A stretch of 16,200 nucleotides of DNA from Bacteroidales bacterium (GTDB taxonomy: Bacteria > Bacteroidota > Bacteroidia > Bacteroidales > UBA4181), in the NCBI GenBank assembly GCA_031287245.1, contig JAITTD010000186.1, positions 1 through 16,200 of the forward strand, given 5' to 3'. Under the pieces are notes generated by a model. The model was not told where the DNA came from and made no database searches. It saw only the letters and a program-made list of their open reading frames with translations. Within the stretch, counting starts at the first letter, position 1. Each line of letters opens with the position of its first letter. Shown here one piece after another: positions 14,360 through 16,200 of the stretch. The position numbers and the translations under genes were made by a program.

Positions 14360-15904
14360 ATGTATGATATTCTTGAATTGAATACCAAGGTTTTAACAGA
14401 GTTGCGAGAAATAGCCAAAACCATGGGTATCAAACGTGTTGAAGCTATGAAAAAGCAGGATCTTATTTTCAAGATTCTGGATCAACAAGCGATTAAATCG
14501 CTCGCTCCGTTACCGTCAGCCAAGCCAAAGGACGACAAACTGATGGACGAGTTGCCTTTTGCGGAAACAGAAGTATTGCCCGAAATTGTTGAGTCGGAAC
14601 CTGAATTTGAACCCGATCCGATGGAAGAACAAACGATGGAAATGCCGGAAAACCAAGATGATTATCAGCCGAAAAATCCGGATTCATACCGTAAACAACC
14701 GGTGAACAGCCCGTCAGGTGTCGAAGGGGAACACCGGAAATCATCCTTTGACAGGAAATATAAAACTCCGGGGTTTGATTTCGAAGGCATCATCACAGGC
14801 GAAGGCGTACTGGAAATTATGCAGGAAGGCTACGGATTCCTGCGTTCAGCCGATTACAATTACCTCAGTTCACCCGATGATATATATGTATCGCAATCAC
14901 AAATAAAACTGTTCGGGCTGAAAACCGGCGATGTGGTGCGCGGTCCCGTCCGCCCGCCCAAAGAAGGCGAGAGATATTTCCCTCTGGTAAAGGTGGAAGA
15001 CATCAACGGACGCACGCCGGATTATATCCGCGACCGTATTCCGTTCGACTTCCTCACACCGCTTTTCCCCGACGAAAAATTTACATTAGTGAAATCCGGT
15101 GAACAAAGTTCGCTATCCTGCCGCATCGTCGACCTGTTTTCCCCTATCGGAAAAGGACAGCGCGGTTTGATTGTAGCACAACCCAAAACAGGTAAAACGG
15201 TATTGTTGAAAGAAATAGCCAATGCCATAGCCAAGAACCATCCCGAAGTATATTTAATCATCCTGCTGATAGACGAGCGTCCTGAGGAAGTGACAGATAT
15301 GGCTCGTAATGTACGCGGCGAAGTGATTGCCTCTACTTTTGACGAACCGGCTGAACGCCACGTGCGCGTTGCCAATATCGTGCTCGAAAAAGCCAAACGC
15401 ATGGTAGAATGTGGTCATGACGTGATGATTCTGCTGGATTCCATCACCCGTTTGGCACGCGCGTTCAACACAATAGCCCCCGCATCGGGAAAGGTGCTTA
15501 CCGGCGGTGTGGATTCCAATGCCCTGCAAAAACCCAAACGCTTCTTTGGCGCTGCCCGAAATATTGAGAACGGCGGCTCGCTCACCATCCTTGCCACCGC
15601 GCTCACCGAAACAGGCTCACGTATGGACGAGGTGATTTTCGAAGAATTTAAGGGTACAGGCAACATGGAACTGCAATTGGAACGCAAACTGTCGAACAAA
15701 CGCATATTTCCTGCTGTGGATATTACCGCATCAAGCACCCGCCGCGAAGACCTCCTGGTGAACAGGGATGCTTTGAGCCGTATTTGGGTATTACGTAACT
15801 TCCTTACTGATATGAATCCTGTAGAAGCGATGGAATTTATACGCGACAGACTTACAAAAACCCAATCCAACGAAGAATTTTTGGTTTCGATGAACGGGGA
15901 ATAA
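14360..15904 (+). CDS. rho: Transcription termination factor Rho
   Basis: A 514-residue hexameric RNA-dependent helicase that terminates transcription. Order of parts: Rho N-terminal helical domain (MYDILELNTKVLTELREIAKTMGI, 1-45), an acidic then basic low-complexity linker (about 55-135, D/E-rich in 57-100), a cold-shock-like RNA-binding domain (about 140-215, EGYGFLRS), and the RecA-like motor with Walker A AQPKTGKT (273-280), RPEEVTDM, Walker B DVMILLD (354-360), the Q-loop VLTGGVDSNALQKPKRFFGAARNIE and the R-loop LILAT-type segment ILATALTETGSRMDEVIFEEFKGTGN. ATG 14360 is chosen; TTG 14354 lies two codons upstream in frame. It has its own promoter. The linker is much shorter than the long disordered insert of Bacteroides thetaiotaomicron Rho. 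Confidence 0.97.
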   Translation: MYDILELNTKVLTELREIAKTMGIKRVEAMKKQDLIFKILDQQAIKSLAPLPSAKPKDDKLMDELPFAETEVLPEIVESEPEFEPDPMEEQTMEMPENQDDYQPKNPDSYRKQPVNSPSGVEGEHRKSSFDRKYKTPGFDFEGIITGEGVLEIMQEGYGFLRSADYNYLSSPDDIYVSQSQIKLFGLKTGDVVRGPVRPPKEGERYFPLVKVEDINGRTPDYIRDRIPFDFLTPLFPDEKFTLVKSGEQSSLSCRIVDLFSPIGKGQRGLIVAQPKTGKTVLLKEIANAIAKNHPEVYLIILLIDERPEEVTDMARNVRGEVIASTFDEPAERHVRVANIVLEKAKRMVECGHDVMILLDSITRLARAFNTIAPASGKVLTGGVDSNALQKPKRFFGAARNIENGGSLTILATALTETGSRMDEVIFEEFKGTGNMELQLERKLSNKRIFPAVDITASSTRREDLLVNRDALSRIWVLRNFLTDMNPVEAMEFIRDRLTKTQSNEEFLVSMNGE

Positions 15905-15915
15905 ACCAAAAAATG

Positions 15916-15990
15916 GTGATTCAATTGTGATTCAATTGTGATTCGATTGTGATTCATTGTGATTCATTGTGATTCGATAGTGATTCATTC
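15916..15990. repeat. Tandem repeat, seven units of 10-11 bases
   Basis: Seven consecutive units begin with GTGATTC, at 15916, 15927, 15938, 15949, 15959, 15969 and 15980. Lengths are 11, 11, 11, 10, 10, 11, 11, and the last bases vary (AATT, GATT, ATT, GATA, ATTC). It starts 12 bases after the rho stop codon. The mix of 10- and 11-base units argues against a coding role. Confidence 0.9.
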
Positions 15991-16008
15991 GGTGGAGTAT
16001 TCATATTC

Positions 16009-16023
16009 TACACCTTCGGTGTA
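16009..16023. repeat. Short perfect hairpin TACACC-TTC-GGTGTA
   Basis: A 6-base-pair stem with a 3-base loop, 105 bases after the rho stop. It lacks a T-run, so it is not a clear intrinsic terminator. A second inverted pair, GAATGT (16036-16041) and ACATTC (16057-16062), follows with a 15-base loop. Confidence 0.5.
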
Positions 16024-16090
16024 ACAAACCACAAAGAATGTTCGCTTGTTCGTAGGACATTCATATCAATAGAAATAAATCTCGGCGTAA

Positions 16091-16158
16091 TGGACAAAAG
16101 TAATGATATTTTTTGCATGTTTTGTTCAAGTGGACAAAAAGAATGATTTTTATTTTTT
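16091..16158 (+). repeat. Pair of TGGACAAAA direct repeats, possible IS left end
   Basis: TGGACAAAAGTAATGAT (16091-16107) and TGGACAAAAAGAATGAT (16131-16147) differ at two positions and are 40 bases apart; both are followed by T-rich DNA. Repeated internal copies near the terminus and a TG start are features of IS21-type insertion sequences. The window ends before any transposase gene, so this is tentative. The stretch to 16200 has no ORF that I can support. Confidence 0.35.
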
Positions 16159-16200
16159 ACTCCTTGTCATATATTCAAAACTTTTGAGTTACTTTGTACT

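Noticed and set aside
15916..15990. CRISPR array
   Set aside because: Units are only 10-11 bases with no unique spacers, and no cas genes are present.

Overview
The window reads as chromosome of a Bacteroidetes bacterium, most likely order Bacteroidales. Support: promoters of the Bacteroidetes type (TAnnTTTG at -7, in the best case TTTG at -33), a type IX secretion (T9SS) C-terminal sorting domain, BACON domains, a two-PASTA membrane protein without a kinase, tRNA genes without encoded CCA, and A-rich rather than Shine-Dalgarno start regions. Most of the region looks like ordinary core and degradative genes. I found no CRISPR array, complete prophage or defence island.

Layout: (1) 1-224 holds a degenerate GTTTCGAG-type repeat/inverted repeat and a promoter. 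(2) 225-3608, plus strand: PASTA-domain membrane protein, a T9SS-secreted surface protein, and a DMT/EamA permease. (3) 3584-3650 is a dense hairpin/repeat block between convergent genes. (4) 3660-6346, minus strand: GH125 exo-alpha-1,6-mannosidase with a twin-arginine signal, translationally coupled through a TTGA overlap to an FtsX/LolC-E-type ABC permease. (5) 6400-6661, plus strand: a well-formed Bacteroidetes promoter driving tRNA-Ile(GAT) and tRNA-Ala(TGC), closed by a strong hairpin terminator. The pair is typical of rRNA operon spacers, but there is no rRNA here. (6) 6668-11520, minus strand: GH120 beta-xylosidase, a T4 Rnl2-type RNA ligase, and a lipoprotein with three BACON domains plus an M64 metallopeptidase. 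(7) 11713-15904, plus strand: prolyl-tRNA synthetase, PhoH ATPase, then transcription terminator Rho. (8) 15905-16200 holds a seven-unit tandem repeat, hairpins, and a pair of direct repeats that look like the start of an insertion sequence cut off by the window edge.

Functionally, the secreted enzymes (GH125 mannosidase, GH120 xylosidase, M64 peptidase, T9SS protein) suit a glycan- and protein-degrading lifestyle. They are scattered rather than arranged in a SusCD-type polysaccharide locus. The informational genes (proS, phoH, rho, two tRNAs, RNA ligase) are the other theme. The least explained items are the orphan RNA ligase, the tRNA pair without rRNA, the repeat block that forms the end of the permease gene, and the possible IS terminus. 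Three genes (permease, FtsX, PhoH) appear to start at TTG in the similar context TTG-(A/G)AAAA. I do not see a convincing entirely new multi-gene system; the RNA ligase is the best lead.
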